Assembly: GCF_030813495.1 (NCBI RefSeq)
Contig: NZ_JAUSUI010000004.1
Location: forward strand, 372,001 to 436,000
Direction: 5' to 3'
Length of the DNA: 64,000 nt
Source of the DNA: Ancylobacter polymorphus
GTDB taxonomy: Bacteria; Pseudomonadota; Alphaproteobacteria; Rhizobiales; Xanthobacteraceae
A model generated the notes under the pieces. It was not told the origin of the DNA, made no database searches, and saw nothing but the letters and a program-made list of their open reading frames with translations. Positions 1-8,765 of the stretch are shown here, one piece after another (position 1 is the first letter of the stretch; each line of letters opens with the position of its first letter). The position numbers and the translations under genes are program-made.

Positions 1-1
1 C

Positions 2-787
<786 letters not shown>

Positions 788-919
788 GTCGCACCCGACG
801 CGCCGCGATCGGCTCGTTATTTCCGTAAATGCTGATACGCTGAATGTCCGAACGTTTTTGCGCTAAGGGCAATTCGTTCGTGTGCGTATTAGTTACGGAA
901 AATAAACGGGGGGCTAACA

Positions 920-1369
920 GTGATTACGATTACGGTCAGCAAGAACTCTGCGTCGGCATCCATTTCCGGTGGCGATGGTGGTCCGGGGACCATCGTCGGT
1001 ACGGTGGGAATTTCGTATAATTGGTCTCTTCCCATCGGCCAGCTAACAAATGAAACCGATAGCGCCATGGTGGTCCAGACCTTGAACAGCGTCATGGAAA
1101 CGGTCGGCGGCGTGACGCAGACCACCTCCCAGTCGCTGCCGCTGGACGCCGGGGGCGGCTATGACGGTGACGGCATCACGCTCGGCGGCACGGGTCTCGG
1201 CGCCGATCCCGGCGGCGGGCAGTTGCAGGTTCATGGAAGTTATATCGACCTCTCCGACGTGTTCGATCCGAATTTCGCTGATTTGTCCTGTCTTCCCGTC
1301 GGCAGTTTCTTCGCAACGCCCGTCGCCGGCGTCACGAAGCACAACGTCGTGCTTGTCATCACCGAGTGA
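920..1369 (+). CDS. Hypothetical small protein, no recognised domain
   Basis: A 149-codon frame opening with GTG at 920, with a purine-rich ribosome site (a run of G at 907-913) just before it. The product has no signal peptide or membrane segment. It is rich in Gly, Thr, Ser and Val, with alternating small and beta-branched residues that suggest beta structure, and a Gly/Asp-rich middle (about residues 77-100). The DNA upstream (about 820-915) is clearly more AT-rich than the surrounding genome, as a promoter region would be. I do not recognise a family. Antisense frames also cross this region, so coding status is likely but not certain. Confidence 0.55.
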   Translation: MITITVSKNSASASISGGDGGPGTIVGTVGISYNWSLPIGQLTNETDSAMVVQTLNSVMETVGGVTQTTSQSLPLDAGGGYDGDGITLGGTGLGADPGGGQLQVHGSYIDLSDVFDPNFADLSCLPVGSFFATPVAGVTKHNVVLVITE

Positions 1370-1397
1370 AATCCGGAGGGCGAACCTCTGAAAGCAA

Positions 1398-1424
1398 CGC
1401 GGCCGGGCGTCGAGCCCGGCCGCG
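1398..1424. terminator. Perfect 11-bp hairpin between convergent genes
   Basis: Bases 1398-1408 are exactly complementary to 1414-1424 around a 5-base loop. It lies between the plus-strand orphan gene (stop 1369) and the minus-strand PRC gene (stop 1452). There is no T-run on either strand, so it may stall transcription or protect 3' ends rather than act as a classic intrinsic terminator. Confidence 0.5.
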
Positions 1425-1451
1425 GAGATGTGTGACTGTCGCGCCGCCGCG

Positions 1452-1835
1452 TCAGATGACGTAGGGCGGCACGTTGTAATAATCATCGACCTTGCGGCCC
1501 CAGTCGCGCTCCGACCATGAACGGTCGTCGGAACTGGCATGGTGCGGGGCGCCTGTCAGCTGCTCCTCGGTGAGATCCACGACATAGCCGTCGAGGGTCT
1601 CGTCATATTTGAGCAGCGACCAGGGCAGCGGGTAATAGTCCTCGCCGAAGCCGAGGAAGCCGCCGAAGCTCATCACCGCATAGGCGGTCTGGCCGGTCAG
1701 CTTGTCGATCATCACCCGCTCGATGCCGCCGATCCGCTCGCCATTCGGGCGGTAGACCGCCGTGCCTTCCACCTTGTCGCTGCCGATCAGCGTGCGGGTC
1801 TCGCGCGCGTCGACATTCTGCTGCGTCGTCTGCAT
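1452..1835 (-). CDS. PRC-barrel domain protein
   Basis: A 127-residue protein. Residues about 16-95 match the PRC-barrel pattern: a conserved Gly-Thr-Ala-Val-Tyr near the start, an Asn-Gly-Glu-Arg-Ile-Gly turn, then a Tyr-Ala-Val-Met-Ser-Phe-Gly-Gly-Phe-Leu-Gly strand and a Pro-Leu-Pro-Trp segment. The C-terminus is acidic and aromatic. PRC barrels are found in photosynthetic reaction centre subunit H, RimM and many small stress-related proteins of alphaproteobacteria, and the exact role here is unknown. The ATG at 1835 was chosen because GGGAGG sits 5 bases before it. It is transcribed divergently from the L,D-transpeptidase gene. Confidence 0.8.
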   Translation of the reverse strand: MQTTQQNVDARETRTLIGSDKVEGTAVYRPNGERIGGIERVMIDKLTGQTAYAVMSFGGFLGFGEDYYPLPWSLLKYDETLDGYVVDLTEEQLTGAPHHASSDDRSWSERDWGRKVDDYYNVPPYVI

Positions 1836-1848
1836 GTTGGCCTCCCAT

Positions 1849-1871
1849 GTTGACAGTCTCGTTCTGTCAAC
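1849..1871. promoter_or_regulatory. Perfect palindrome in the divergent PRC / L,D-transpeptidase promoter region
   Basis: GTTGACAG (1849-1856) and CTGTCAAC (1864-1871) form an exact inverted repeat with a 7-base spacer. Each arm contains TTGACA, a consensus -35 box, facing outward in both directions. The site lies 14 bases before the PRC start codon and 130 bases before the transpeptidase start. It could be an operator or paired promoter elements. No regulator gene is adjacent. Confidence 0.45.
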
Positions 1872-2000
1872 GGCTTGAGCCCGCCCCGGTTCCTCCGCGT
1901 CGCCGGCGGCGTGTGGGGCGATGCGACCAGAAATCGGCGGTTGGCGTGGGCACCCGGTGCCCGATATCGTCGCGCCGGCTTCAGCACAGGGAGAATCACC

Positions 2001-3014
2001 ATGACGGACGGGACGAGCGGCTGGCGCGCGGATCGCCGCGCGGTGCTGTTGGGCGGCGCGGCGGCCCTGCTGACGGCGGCCGGAGGCTGGCCGGCGCAGG
2101 CGCAGCAGGTGGCCGAGACCGAGGTGGACAAACTGAAGCCCGGCCAGTTCGCCTGGTTTCCCGACCGCGCGCCGGAGGGCTTCGTCGCCATCATCGTCTC
2201 GCTGCCGGACCAGCGCTGCTATGTCTACCGCAACGGTGTGCGCATCGGCGTCTCCACCGTCTCGACCGGGCGGGAAGGGCACGAAACCCCGGTCGGCGTG
2301 TTCGTCATCCTTGAGAAGGATGTCGACCACCATTCCTCGCTCTATAACGACGCCTCCATGCCCTATACGGAAATGCTCACCTGGTCCGGGGTGGCGCTGC
2401 ATGCGGGCGGGCTGCCGGGCTACCCGTCCTCGCATGGCTGCGTGCACCTGCCGCTCGACTTCGCCAAGCTGCTGTTTTCCATCACCCATTACGGCACGCC
2501 GGTGATTATCGCCGACTCGCATTCCGAGCCGGTGGATGTGCTGCATCCCGGCCTCGTGCTGCCGGCCGATGCCACGGCGGCGATCGCCAAGGCCGACCCC
2601 AAGAATAGCAACGGCACGCCCGACACCGAGGCGGCGCCCGACCCGGCGCAGGACGCGGTGACGATGATCGTCAGCCAGGCCGACATGGCGCTGACCGTGC
2701 TCAAGGACAGCGCGGTGGCGTTCACCGCCCCGGTGACGATCCGCGACCCGCAGACCCCGCTCGGCAATGTCGTCTATGTCCTGAAGAATGTCGGCGGCGA
2801 GGTGTCGTGGACGGCGCTGTCCTTCGAGGGCTATGGCGCGACGGGGGGCAAGGCCGCCGCCGCCATCGACCGCGTGACCGTGGCGGCGAGCGCCAACCAG
2901 CAACTGGCCAAGCTGCTGGTGCCCGGCTCCACCCTGTTCGTCACCGAGCTTTCCGCCAAGCCGGACACGCGCTCGGACAAGGACTTCGTCATCCTCTCGC
3001 AGGCGGCGAACTGA
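2001..3014 (+). CDS. L,D-transpeptidase (YkuD domain) with a C-terminal YkuD-like half repeat
   Basis: A 337-residue exported protein that would form 3-3 or protein crosslinks in peptidoglycan. The ATG at 2001 has AGGGAG 7 bases upstream. Residues 1-35 are a signal peptide with a twin-Arg pair before the hydrophobic stretch and an Ala-Gln-Ala cleavage site. The YkuD domain covers about 50-175: HAGGLPGYPSSHGCVHLP holds the catalytic site, with Cys147 as nucleophile. Residues about 215-330 again start with an Ile-Val-Ser strand and a Thr-Pro-Leu-Gly-Asn turn, like the first lobe, but carry no Ser-His-Gly-Cys motif. The stop codon overlaps the mepA start by one base, so the two are translationally coupled. 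Confidence 0.9.
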   Translation: MTDGTSGWRADRRAVLLGGAAALLTAAGGWPAQAQQVAETEVDKLKPGQFAWFPDRAPEGFVAIIVSLPDQRCYVYRNGVRIGVSTVSTGREGHETPVGVFVILEKDVDHHSSLYNDASMPYTEMLTWSGVALHAGGLPGYPSSHGCVHLPLDFAKLLFSITHYGTPVIIADSHSEPVDVLHPGLVLPADATAAIAKADPKNSNGTPDTEAAPDPAQDAVTMIVSQADMALTVLKDSAVAFTAPVTIRDPQTPLGNVVYVLKNVGGEVSWTALSFEGYGATGGKAAAAIDRVTVAASANQQLAKLLVPGSTLFVTELSAKPDTRSDKDFVILSQAAN

Positions 3015-3910
3015 TGCGGCGGCTGCGGCGCGCGGGGCTCGCCGCGCTGGCCCTTGTCCTCGCGGCGGGCGCGGCGCAGGGGCAGACGCCGGAGGCCGGC
3101 CGGCTCGACACGCTGCCGGCCAAGCAGGTCTTCGGCGCGGCCAAGGCGCCGGCGCCGCTGGAAGCCCGCGCCATCGGCTTCTATTCCAAGGGCTGCCTCG
3201 CCGGCGCGCAGGCGCTGCCGGTCAATGGCGCGACCTGGCAGGCGATGCGCCTGTCGCGCAACCGCAATTGGGGCCATCCGAACCTCATCGCCTTCCTGGA
3301 GCGCTTCGCCGCCGCCGTGCCCGGCGTCTCGCAATGGCCGGGCATACTGGTGGGGGACATGTCGCAGCCGCGCGGCGGGCCGATGCTCACCGGCCATGCC
3401 TCGCACCAGATCGGCCTCGACGCCGACATCTGGCTGACCCCGATGCCGAAGCGCGAATTCACTCGCGACGAGCGCGAGAAGGTCGCCGCCACCATGATCG
3501 TGCGGAAAGACCGGCTCGATGTGGATGCGGCGGTGTGGACGCAATCGCACGTCGCCGTCATCAAGGCGGCGGCGCAGGACCCGGAGGTCGAGCGCGTGCT
3601 GGTCAACGCCGCGATCAAGAAGGCGCTGTGCCGGGATGCGAAGGGCGACCGCGCCTGGCTGCAGAAAGTGCGGCCCTATTGGGGGCACGACTACCACATG
3701 CATGTGCGGCTCTCCTGCCCGGAAGGGGCGAAGGACTGCCGCCCGCAGGATCCGGTGACGCCGGGCGAGGGCTGCGGGCCGGAGCTCGACTGGTGGTTCT
3801 CCGACGCCAATCTCCACCCCAAGCCTCCGGCGACCCCGCCCAAGCCCAAGCCGCCCATGCTGATGAAAGACCTGCCCGACGCCTGCCGGCAGGTGGTGCT
3901 GGCGCCGTAG
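3014..3910 (+). CDS. mepA: Penicillin-insensitive murein endopeptidase
   Basis: A 298-residue periplasmic LAS-type zinc peptidase that cuts D-Ala-meso-DAP crosslinks in peptidoglycan. It has a signal peptide (residues 1-23). The zinc-binding set is visible as TGHASHQIGLDADIW, with two His and an Asp, and the later HDYHMH motif supplies the third His ligand and the catalytic His. Cys residues near the start, middle and end fit the disulfides known in MepA. The ATG overlaps the transpeptidase stop (TGATG), so one messenger makes an enzyme that forms new crosslinks and one that removes the classic 4-3 type. A Pro/Lys-rich linker lies near the C-terminus. Confidence 0.95.
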   Translation: MRRLRRAGLAALALVLAAGAAQGQTPEAGRLDTLPAKQVFGAAKAPAPLEARAIGFYSKGCLAGAQALPVNGATWQAMRLSRNRNWGHPNLIAFLERFAAAVPGVSQWPGILVGDMSQPRGGPMLTGHASHQIGLDADIWLTPMPKREFTRDEREKVAATMIVRKDRLDVDAAVWTQSHVAVIKAAAQDPEVERVLVNAAIKKALCRDAKGDRAWLQKVRPYWGHDYHMHVRLSCPEGAKDCRPQDPVTPGEGCGPELDWWFSDANLHPKPPATPPKPKPPMLMKDLPDACRQVVLAP

Positions 3911-3950
3911 GAGATCTCGGCAAGGCTGCCGGCGCACATGAAGGTCATCG

Positions 3951-4065
3951 CTCCCTCTCCCCGTCGGGGAGAGGGGTGGGGTGAGAGGAATCTGAAGCTT
4001 GCCGGATCGTGGCCTCTCACCGACCCGCTTCGCGGGCCACCTCTCCCCAGCGGGAAGAGGGAGAG
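3951..4065. repeat. Palindromic intergenic element (CCCTCTCCCC type)
   Basis: A 115-base element between convergent mepA and the GMC gene. It has nested inverted repeats: a short arm CTCTCCCC-GGGGAGAG at 3955-3972, and outer arms starting CTCCCTCTCC at 3951 that are matched by GGGAAGAGGGAGAG ending at 4065. An internal CCGCTTCGCGG hairpin is also present. This is the general form of short mobile palindromes scattered between genes in rhizobia and their relatives. It may also act as a transcription stop between the two genes. Confidence 0.7.
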
Positions 4066-4094
4066 TGATCCGGTCTTACCGGAAGGACCGGCAA

Positions 4095-5726
4095 CTACCC
4101 CCGCCCGTCCGCGAGGATCATCCCCGCCGCCTTCTCCGCGATCATGATGGTCGGCGAATTGGTGTTGCCGGAGACGATGGTCGGCATGATCGAGGCGTCG
4201 GCGACGCGCAGGCCGCGAACACCGAAAACACGCAGCCGCGAATCCACCACCGCCAGCGGGTCGGAGGCAAGGCCCATCTTCGCCGTGCCGACCGGATGGA
4301 AGATGGTGGTGCCGATATCCCCGGCGGCGCGGGCCAGCGCCTCCTCGCTGTCGTCGATGGACGGGCCGGGCAGAAACTCCTCCGGGGCGAAGGGCGCCAG
4401 CGCCTTCTGGCGGACGATGCGCCGTCCGGTGCGCAGGCTGTCGGCGGCGACGCGCCGGTCCTCTTCGGTGGCGAGATAGTTCGGCTGGATGCGCGGGGGG
4501 GTGGCGCTGTCGGCGCTCGCCAGCGTCAGCGTGCCCCGGCTTGTGGGGCGCAGATTGCACACGCTCATGGTGAAGGCGGGGAAATTGTGCAGCGGCTCGC
4601 CGAATTTGCCGAGCGAGAGCGGCTGAACGTGGAATTCGAGGTCGGCACGTTCCAGCTCGGCACGCGAGCGGGTGAAGATGCCGAGCTGCGAAGGCGCCAT
4701 GGTCAGCGGCCCGCGCTGGAACAGGGCGAAGTCGAGCCCCATCTTCGCCCGGCCGAACAGCGAATGGTACTGTTCGTTCAGCGTCGGCACGCCGGACACC
4801 TTGTAGATCATCCGCAATTGCAGATGGTCCTGCAGATTGGCGCCGACGCCGGGGAGTGCGCGCGCCACGGCGATTCCATGGCGTGCCAGCTCCTCGCCCG
4901 GCCCGATGCCGGAGAGCTTGAGCAGATGCGGCGAGCCGATGGCGCCGGCGGCGAGGATCACCTCGCCCTGCGCCCGCGCCACCTTGGTGACGCCGTTCTG
5001 CCGGTAGACCACGCCGGCGGCGCGGCCGTCCTCGATCAGCACCCGCTCGGTGTGGCAGGAGGTTTCCAGCCGCAGATTGGGGCGGGAGAGCACGGGTTTC
5101 AGGAAGCCGCGCGCGGCGCTCCAGCGAAAGCCGCGCTTCTGGTTCACCTGGAAATAGGACGAGCCTTCATTATCGCCGGTGTTGAAGTCCGGAATCGGGG
5201 GAATGCCCGCCTGTTCGGCCGCCACCCGCACCGTGTCCAGCAGCTTCCAGGTAAGGCGCGGCGCCTCCACCCGCCATTCGCCGCCGCCGCCATGGAATTC
5301 GCCCGCGCCGAGATAATGGTCCTCATGCCGCTTGAACACGGGCAGCACGTCGTCCCAGCCCCAGCCGTCGAGCCCGAGCTGGCGCCAATGGTCGTAATCC
5401 GCCGCCTGGCCGCGCATATAGATCATGGCATTGATGGCGGAGGAGCCGCCAAGGGTCTTGCCGCGCGGGTAGTTCAGCGCCCGCCCATTCAGCCCGGCTT
5501 CCGTCTCGGTCTTGAAGCACCAGTCGGCGCGCGGGTTGCCGATGGCGAAGAGATAGCCGACCGGGATGTGGAACCAGATCCAGTTGTCGCGCCCGCCGGC
5601 CTCCAGCACCAGCACCCGGTTCTTCGGGTCGGCGGAGAGCCGGTTCGCCAGCACGCAGCCGGCCGAGCCGGCGCCGACCACGATGTAGTCATAGGTTTCG
5701 GAAGAGGCGGGGCTGACGGCGGACAT
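4095..5726 (-). CDS. GMC-family FAD oxidoreductase (choline/alcohol dehydrogenase type)
   Basis: A 543-residue flavoprotein. The N-terminal dinucleotide fold is clear (VVGAGSAGCVLANRLS, residues about 16-31, and an acidic LVLEAGG end of strand 2). PRGKTLGGSSAINAMIYMRG at about 88-107 is GMC signature 1, and GAIGSPHLLKLSGIGP is signature 2. The C-terminal half holds the catalytic His in FHPVGTAKMG and the second active-site residue in GNTNSPTIMIAEKAA, where Asn replaces the His seen in some members, as is common in choline and alcohol dehydrogenases. Substrate cannot be told from sequence: choline, polyethylene glycol or aliphatic alcohols are all possible. No betaine genes are nearby. Confidence 0.88.
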   Translation of the reverse strand: MSAVSPASSETYDYIVVGAGSAGCVLANRLSADPKNRVLVLEAGGRDNWIWFHIPVGYLFAIGNPRADWCFKTETEAGLNGRALNYPRGKTLGGSSAINAMIYMRGQAADYDHWRQLGLDGWGWDDVLPVFKRHEDHYLGAGEFHGGGGEWRVEAPRLTWKLLDTVRVAAEQAGIPPIPDFNTGDNEGSSYFQVNQKRGFRWSAARGFLKPVLSRPNLRLETSCHTERVLIEDGRAAGVVYRQNGVTKVARAQGEVILAAGAIGSPHLLKLSGIGPGEELARHGIAVARALPGVGANLQDHLQLRMIYKVSGVPTLNEQYHSLFGRAKMGLDFALFQRGPLTMAPSQLGIFTRSRAELERADLEFHVQPLSLGKFGEPLHNFPAFTMSVCNLRPTSRGTLTLASADSATPPRIQPNYLATEEDRRVAADSLRTGRRIVRQKALAPFAPEEFLPGPSIDDSEEALARAAGDIGTTIFHPVGTAKMGLASDPLAVVDSRLRVFGVRGLRVADASIMPTIVSGNTNSPTIMIAEKAAGMILADGRG

Positions 5727-5837
5727 GAAACACCTGCGGGGGAAAGTGGTGTCGGCAACCTGCCGCCCGCCACCGCCCCCCGCAATGTGAAAATCCGCGC
5801 AACCGCTGTGGTCGGGGCCGTGTCGCCCCGTCGGGCG

Positions 5838-6554
5838 TCAGAACTTGTAGCTCAGGCCAAGACGAAGGTCGTTGGTGCTGTAGCTCTGGTTCACCGTCAG
5901 ATTGGAATAATAGGGAAGTAAGGAGGATACGTCGCCATAGTCGGTGTAGCGATACTCGATACGGGCCAGGATGTTATCGGTGACGGCGTATTCGAGCCCG
6001 CCGCCGACCGTCCATCCCGACACGCTTTCCGAAGGCGACACCCGGTCGCCCGGCGCCATGAAGGAGCTCTCGACCGAGCCGAAGGCATAGCCGGCGGTCA
6101 CGAAAGGCAGGAACCGGTCGAAGGCGTAGCCGACACGCGCGCGCACCGAGCCGAACCATTGCAGCTCGTGCTTCGCCGAGACCTCCCAGGCCGCGGGACC
6201 GAAGATCGAGGAGACGGAACCGGAGGAGTCCAGACTCCCGCCATTGATGTCCGCCTCGATGCCGACGACCAGATTGGAGGCGAACTGGTAATTATAACCG
6301 GCGAAGCCGCCGCCGAAGACGCCGTTCGGGCTGCCGGAGGCGGAGAGGTAGTCGGGCAATCCGGGCAGGGAGAGCGAGCTTTCGGCATCGCCCCAGCTGT
6401 AACCGACCTGCCCGCCGAGATAGAGGCCGGTCCAGCTGAAGGCGGGCACATAGGCCACCGCCTTCAGCACCGGCGCGGGCGCCGGCGGCAGGTCCGCCGC
6501 GAAAGCGGACCCCGAGGCAACAAGCAACGTCGCAGCGATAGCCAAGGCCTTCAT
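5838..6554 (-). CDS. Outer-membrane beta-barrel protein (Omp31/porin-like)
   Basis: A 238-residue protein with a signal peptide ending in Ala-Phe-Ala-Ala-Asp, followed by a Pro-Ala-Pro linker and FSWTGLYLGGQVGYSWG, the typical opening strand of rhizobial Omp31/RopB-like 8-strand barrels. Alternating aromatic and small residues continue, with Gly-Gly-Gly-Leu-Glu-Tyr-Ala and Ile-Glu-Tyr-Arg-Tyr-Thr-Asp-Tyr-Gly near the end. The protein finishes on Lys-Phe, the terminal Phe recognised by the BAM complex. The ATG at 6554 is the first Met of the signal peptide. It lies upstream of the GMC gene on the same strand with a gap of 111 bases. The 233-base region upstream carries its own promoter by inference. 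Confidence 0.9.
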   Translation of the reverse strand: MKALAIAATLLVASGSAFAADLPPAPAPVLKAVAYVPAFSWTGLYLGGQVGYSWGDAESSLSLPGLPDYLSASGSPNGVFGGGFAGYNYQFASNLVVGIEADINGGSLDSSGSVSSIFGPAAWEVSAKHELQWFGSVRARVGYAFDRFLPFVTAGYAFGSVESSFMAPGDRVSPSESVSGWTVGGGLEYAVTDNILARIEYRYTDYGDVSSLLPYYSNLTVNQSYSTNDLRLGLSYKF

Positions 6555-6787
6555 GACGTCCCCCAACGTTCGTCGCGGCTCCCCACGAAGCCTGCGGAAC
6601 AATGCCTTCGGCAGGGTTGGCCTCGCCTTGCCTCCGGGTGAAGAGAAGAACCTTCGCAACCATGGCGTCAAGCATTACCATCCGGAAACACGTGCGACCG
6701 CGCGTTTACGAGGCAGCGTGACGTTAGGGCATCACTGTTGCCGCCTTCCGGTCCGTCATCCGTCAACGAGGGCGGGCGTGGCCGGGC

Positions 6788-7615
6788 CTATTGCTTCAGC
6801 TTGCTGGCGAACAGGCCGATGGTCTTCACATAGACCTCCGCCTTGTTCCAGCCGAGCAGAGCCTGATAGTTCGGCTCGCCCGGCCCCCAGCCGGCGCCGG
6901 GGCGCCAGCCATGGCCGCGCAGATAATTGGCGGTGGAGGCCAGCACGTCCGGCGCGCTGCGCACGAGATCGGCGCGGCCGTCGCCGTCGAAATCGACGGC
7001 GTATTTCACATAGGACGAGGCGAGGAACTGGGTCTGGCCGATCTCCCCGGCCCAGGCGCCGCGCATCTCGTCGAGGGTGAGGTCCCCATGCTGGTAGATG
7101 CGCAGCGCGTCGAGGAGCTGCGCGGTGAAGAAGTCGGAACGCCGGCAGTCATAGGACAGGGTAGCGAGCGAACGCAGGATCGGCATCTTGCCCTTGTTGA
7201 CGCCGTAATCGGTCTCCAGCCCCCAGATCGCCACCAGCACCTCGCCGGGCACGCCATAGCGCTGCTCGATGCGCGCGAGGGTGGAGGCGTATTGCTGCAT
7301 CTTCTTCTTGCCGGTGGAGATGCGCCCGGCGCTGATGCGGCTGGCGGCGAACTGCTCGAAGCTCACCTTGAAATGCTTCTGGTTGCGGTCGAGCCGGATA
7401 ACGGTCGTGTCGTAGGTCACGCCGTCGAGCGCGCGCAGCGCGCCGGCGGAAATCCCCTGCGCCTGCGCCTCGCGCTTGAAGGCCGGCAGCCAGGCGGAAA
7501 AGCCCGAGGCGTCATTGCCGCAGGGCGCGGCCCCGGCCGGAGCCAGTGCCACGGGAACAAGACACAGGGCGGCGATGCCACCCCGCCAGAACCGCTTGAA
7601 CATGCCTGCGATCAT
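6788..7615 (-). CDS. Lytic murein transglycosylase, MltB type
   Basis: A 275-residue secreted enzyme that cleaves the MurNAc-GlcNAc bond, leaving 1,6-anhydroMurNAc. The catalytic Glu is in AIWGLETDYGV. The later EIGQTQFLASSYVKYAVDFD and the STANYLRGHGWRPG segment are typical of family 3 transglycosylases. A signal peptide is present. It has a single Cys pair (near the mature N-terminus and in Tyr-Asp-Cys-Arg-Arg). The start at 7615 was chosen because GGAG lies 6 bases before it, and Met codons at 7603 and 7648 are alternatives. No C-terminal peptidoglycan-binding domain is present, so this is the short form. Confidence 0.92.
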   Translation of the reverse strand: MIAGMFKRFWRGGIAALCLVPVALAPAGAAPCGNDASGFSAWLPAFKREAQAQGISAGALRALDGVTYDTTVIRLDRNQKHFKVSFEQFAASRISAGRISTGKKKMQQYASTLARIEQRYGVPGEVLVAIWGLETDYGVNKGKMPILRSLATLSYDCRRSDFFTAQLLDALRIYQHGDLTLDEMRGAWAGEIGQTQFLASSYVKYAVDFDGDGRADLVRSAPDVLASTANYLRGHGWRPGAGWGPGEPNYQALLGWNKAEVYVKTIGLFASKLKQ

Positions 7616-7729
7616 CCTCGTCTCCCGCGCGACCCCGTGCCCCAGCATGACGCAGGGGAGTGAACGGGTCGTTTCACCTTGGCGTCAACGGGCGTACTGC
7701 GGGCCCGTTTGAAAATCCCTTGGGAGGCC

Positions 7730-7822
7730 GTCATCCCGGCCGCAGCCGAAGGCTTCGAGCCGGGATCGTCCACCCCGATACCGAGCGATCCCGGACAGGA
7801 CCTGCGGTCCTTCCGGGATGAC
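7730..7822. repeat. Palindromic intergenic element (GTCATCCCGG type)
   Basis: A 93-base stretch that begins GTCATCCCGG (7730) and ends CCGGGATGAC (7813-7822), an exact 10-base inverted terminal repeat. Internal smaller hairpins include GGACCTGCGGTCC. Elements with these ends are common between genes in many alphaproteobacteria. It sits between two minus-strand genes, and no coding frame is supported. Confidence 0.75.
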
Positions 7823-7848
7823 GCCAGGAGAAAGCTCCCGGCAGGCCC

Positions 7849-8592
7849 TCAAATGCCGATGCGGCCGAATCCCGGCAGCTTGATGCCCGGCCGGCGCAGG
7901 TCGAGCCCGGCGACGGCGCCGAGGAAATTGACCTCGATGCCTTCCACCCAGGCGACGGTGAACCCGAGATAGCCGTCGAGCGTCACCCGGAGGCCGGTGC
8001 GCGAGGGCGCGAGCCCGAACCAGTCGCCATCGACGGGATAGTCCTTGCCGATGGCTGTCGGGGGCAGGGTAACGCCGAGTTCCGGCACCTGCCCGATCAC
8101 ATGGGCAGTGAAGCTGTTGGAGTTCGGCCCCGGCCAGACATGGTAGTCGCCGGCCTTGCCATAGGGATAGGAGGCGACCGCCGCCCGCAGCTTCGGAATC
8201 AGCCGCTCGGCCTCTTCGCCGGTCGCCTCGAACACGATTTCCGGGTCGTTGCCATACCAGCGCCCGTCCGGTGCATAGCCATTATGCCGGATCGGCCGGC
8301 CCCAGCCGACCTTGTCGTAGCGCTCATAGGCCCCCGCGCCCGGCTCCTTGAACACGATCCAGCTATGCACGGCGAAGATGCCGCGCCAGCGCCCGACGCG
8401 GGCGGCATAGATGCGCACCATCGCTTGCGGGTGGGCGTCGGCCGCCGGCAGCGTGCCGGTGCTGGACCAGTCGGCGCTGCCCCAACTGCGCGACCAGTCG
8501 GCCGTCTGCCACTGCACCAGCGCATGCGCGCCGAGCGGCAGGATGAAGAGCAACAGGAAACCGAGGAGCATGAGACGGAGGGCTTTCAGCAT
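7849..8592 (-). CDS. DUF3750 domain protein, membrane-anchored
   Basis: A 247-residue protein with an N-terminal hydrophobic helix (residues about 5-25), then a Trp-rich segment and a central region (about 55-235) that matches the DUF3750 pattern: IYAARVGRWRGIFAVHSWIV, a Tyr-Asp-Lys-Val-Gly-Trp-Gly segment, and WPGPNSNSFTAHVIG. The central His, Asn-Ser and Asp residues could form a catalytic or ligand site, but no activity is established for the family as far as I know. It probably faces the periplasm. It stands alone on the minus strand, divergent from the malonyl-CoA decarboxylase gene. Confidence 0.82.
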   Translation of the reverse strand: MLKALRLMLLGFLLLFILPLGAHALVQWQTADWSRSWGSADWSSTGTLPAADAHPQAMVRIYAARVGRWRGIFAVHSWIVFKEPGAGAYERYDKVGWGRPIRHNGYAPDGRWYGNDPEIVFEATGEEAERLIPKLRAAVASYPYGKAGDYHVWPGPNSNSFTAHVIGQVPELGVTLPPTAIGKDYPVDGDWFGLAPSRTGLRVTLDGYLGFTVAWVEGIEVNFLGAVAGLDLRRPGIKLPGFGRIGI

Positions 8593-8765
8593 CGGCCGCG
8601 AACATGGCTCCCAAGCCTAGGCATTTAAAGGGGAAGCGCCGGCCGCGCGCGAAAACGTGTCCGCCCTAGCGGTCCATGTCGGTGCCGCGCGCGCCCGCTC
8701 TGTCTTGCGCGCGTCGCCCCATAGGGGTCAGATGGCGCGGCGTGCGGTTCGAAAGGGGAGGCGGC

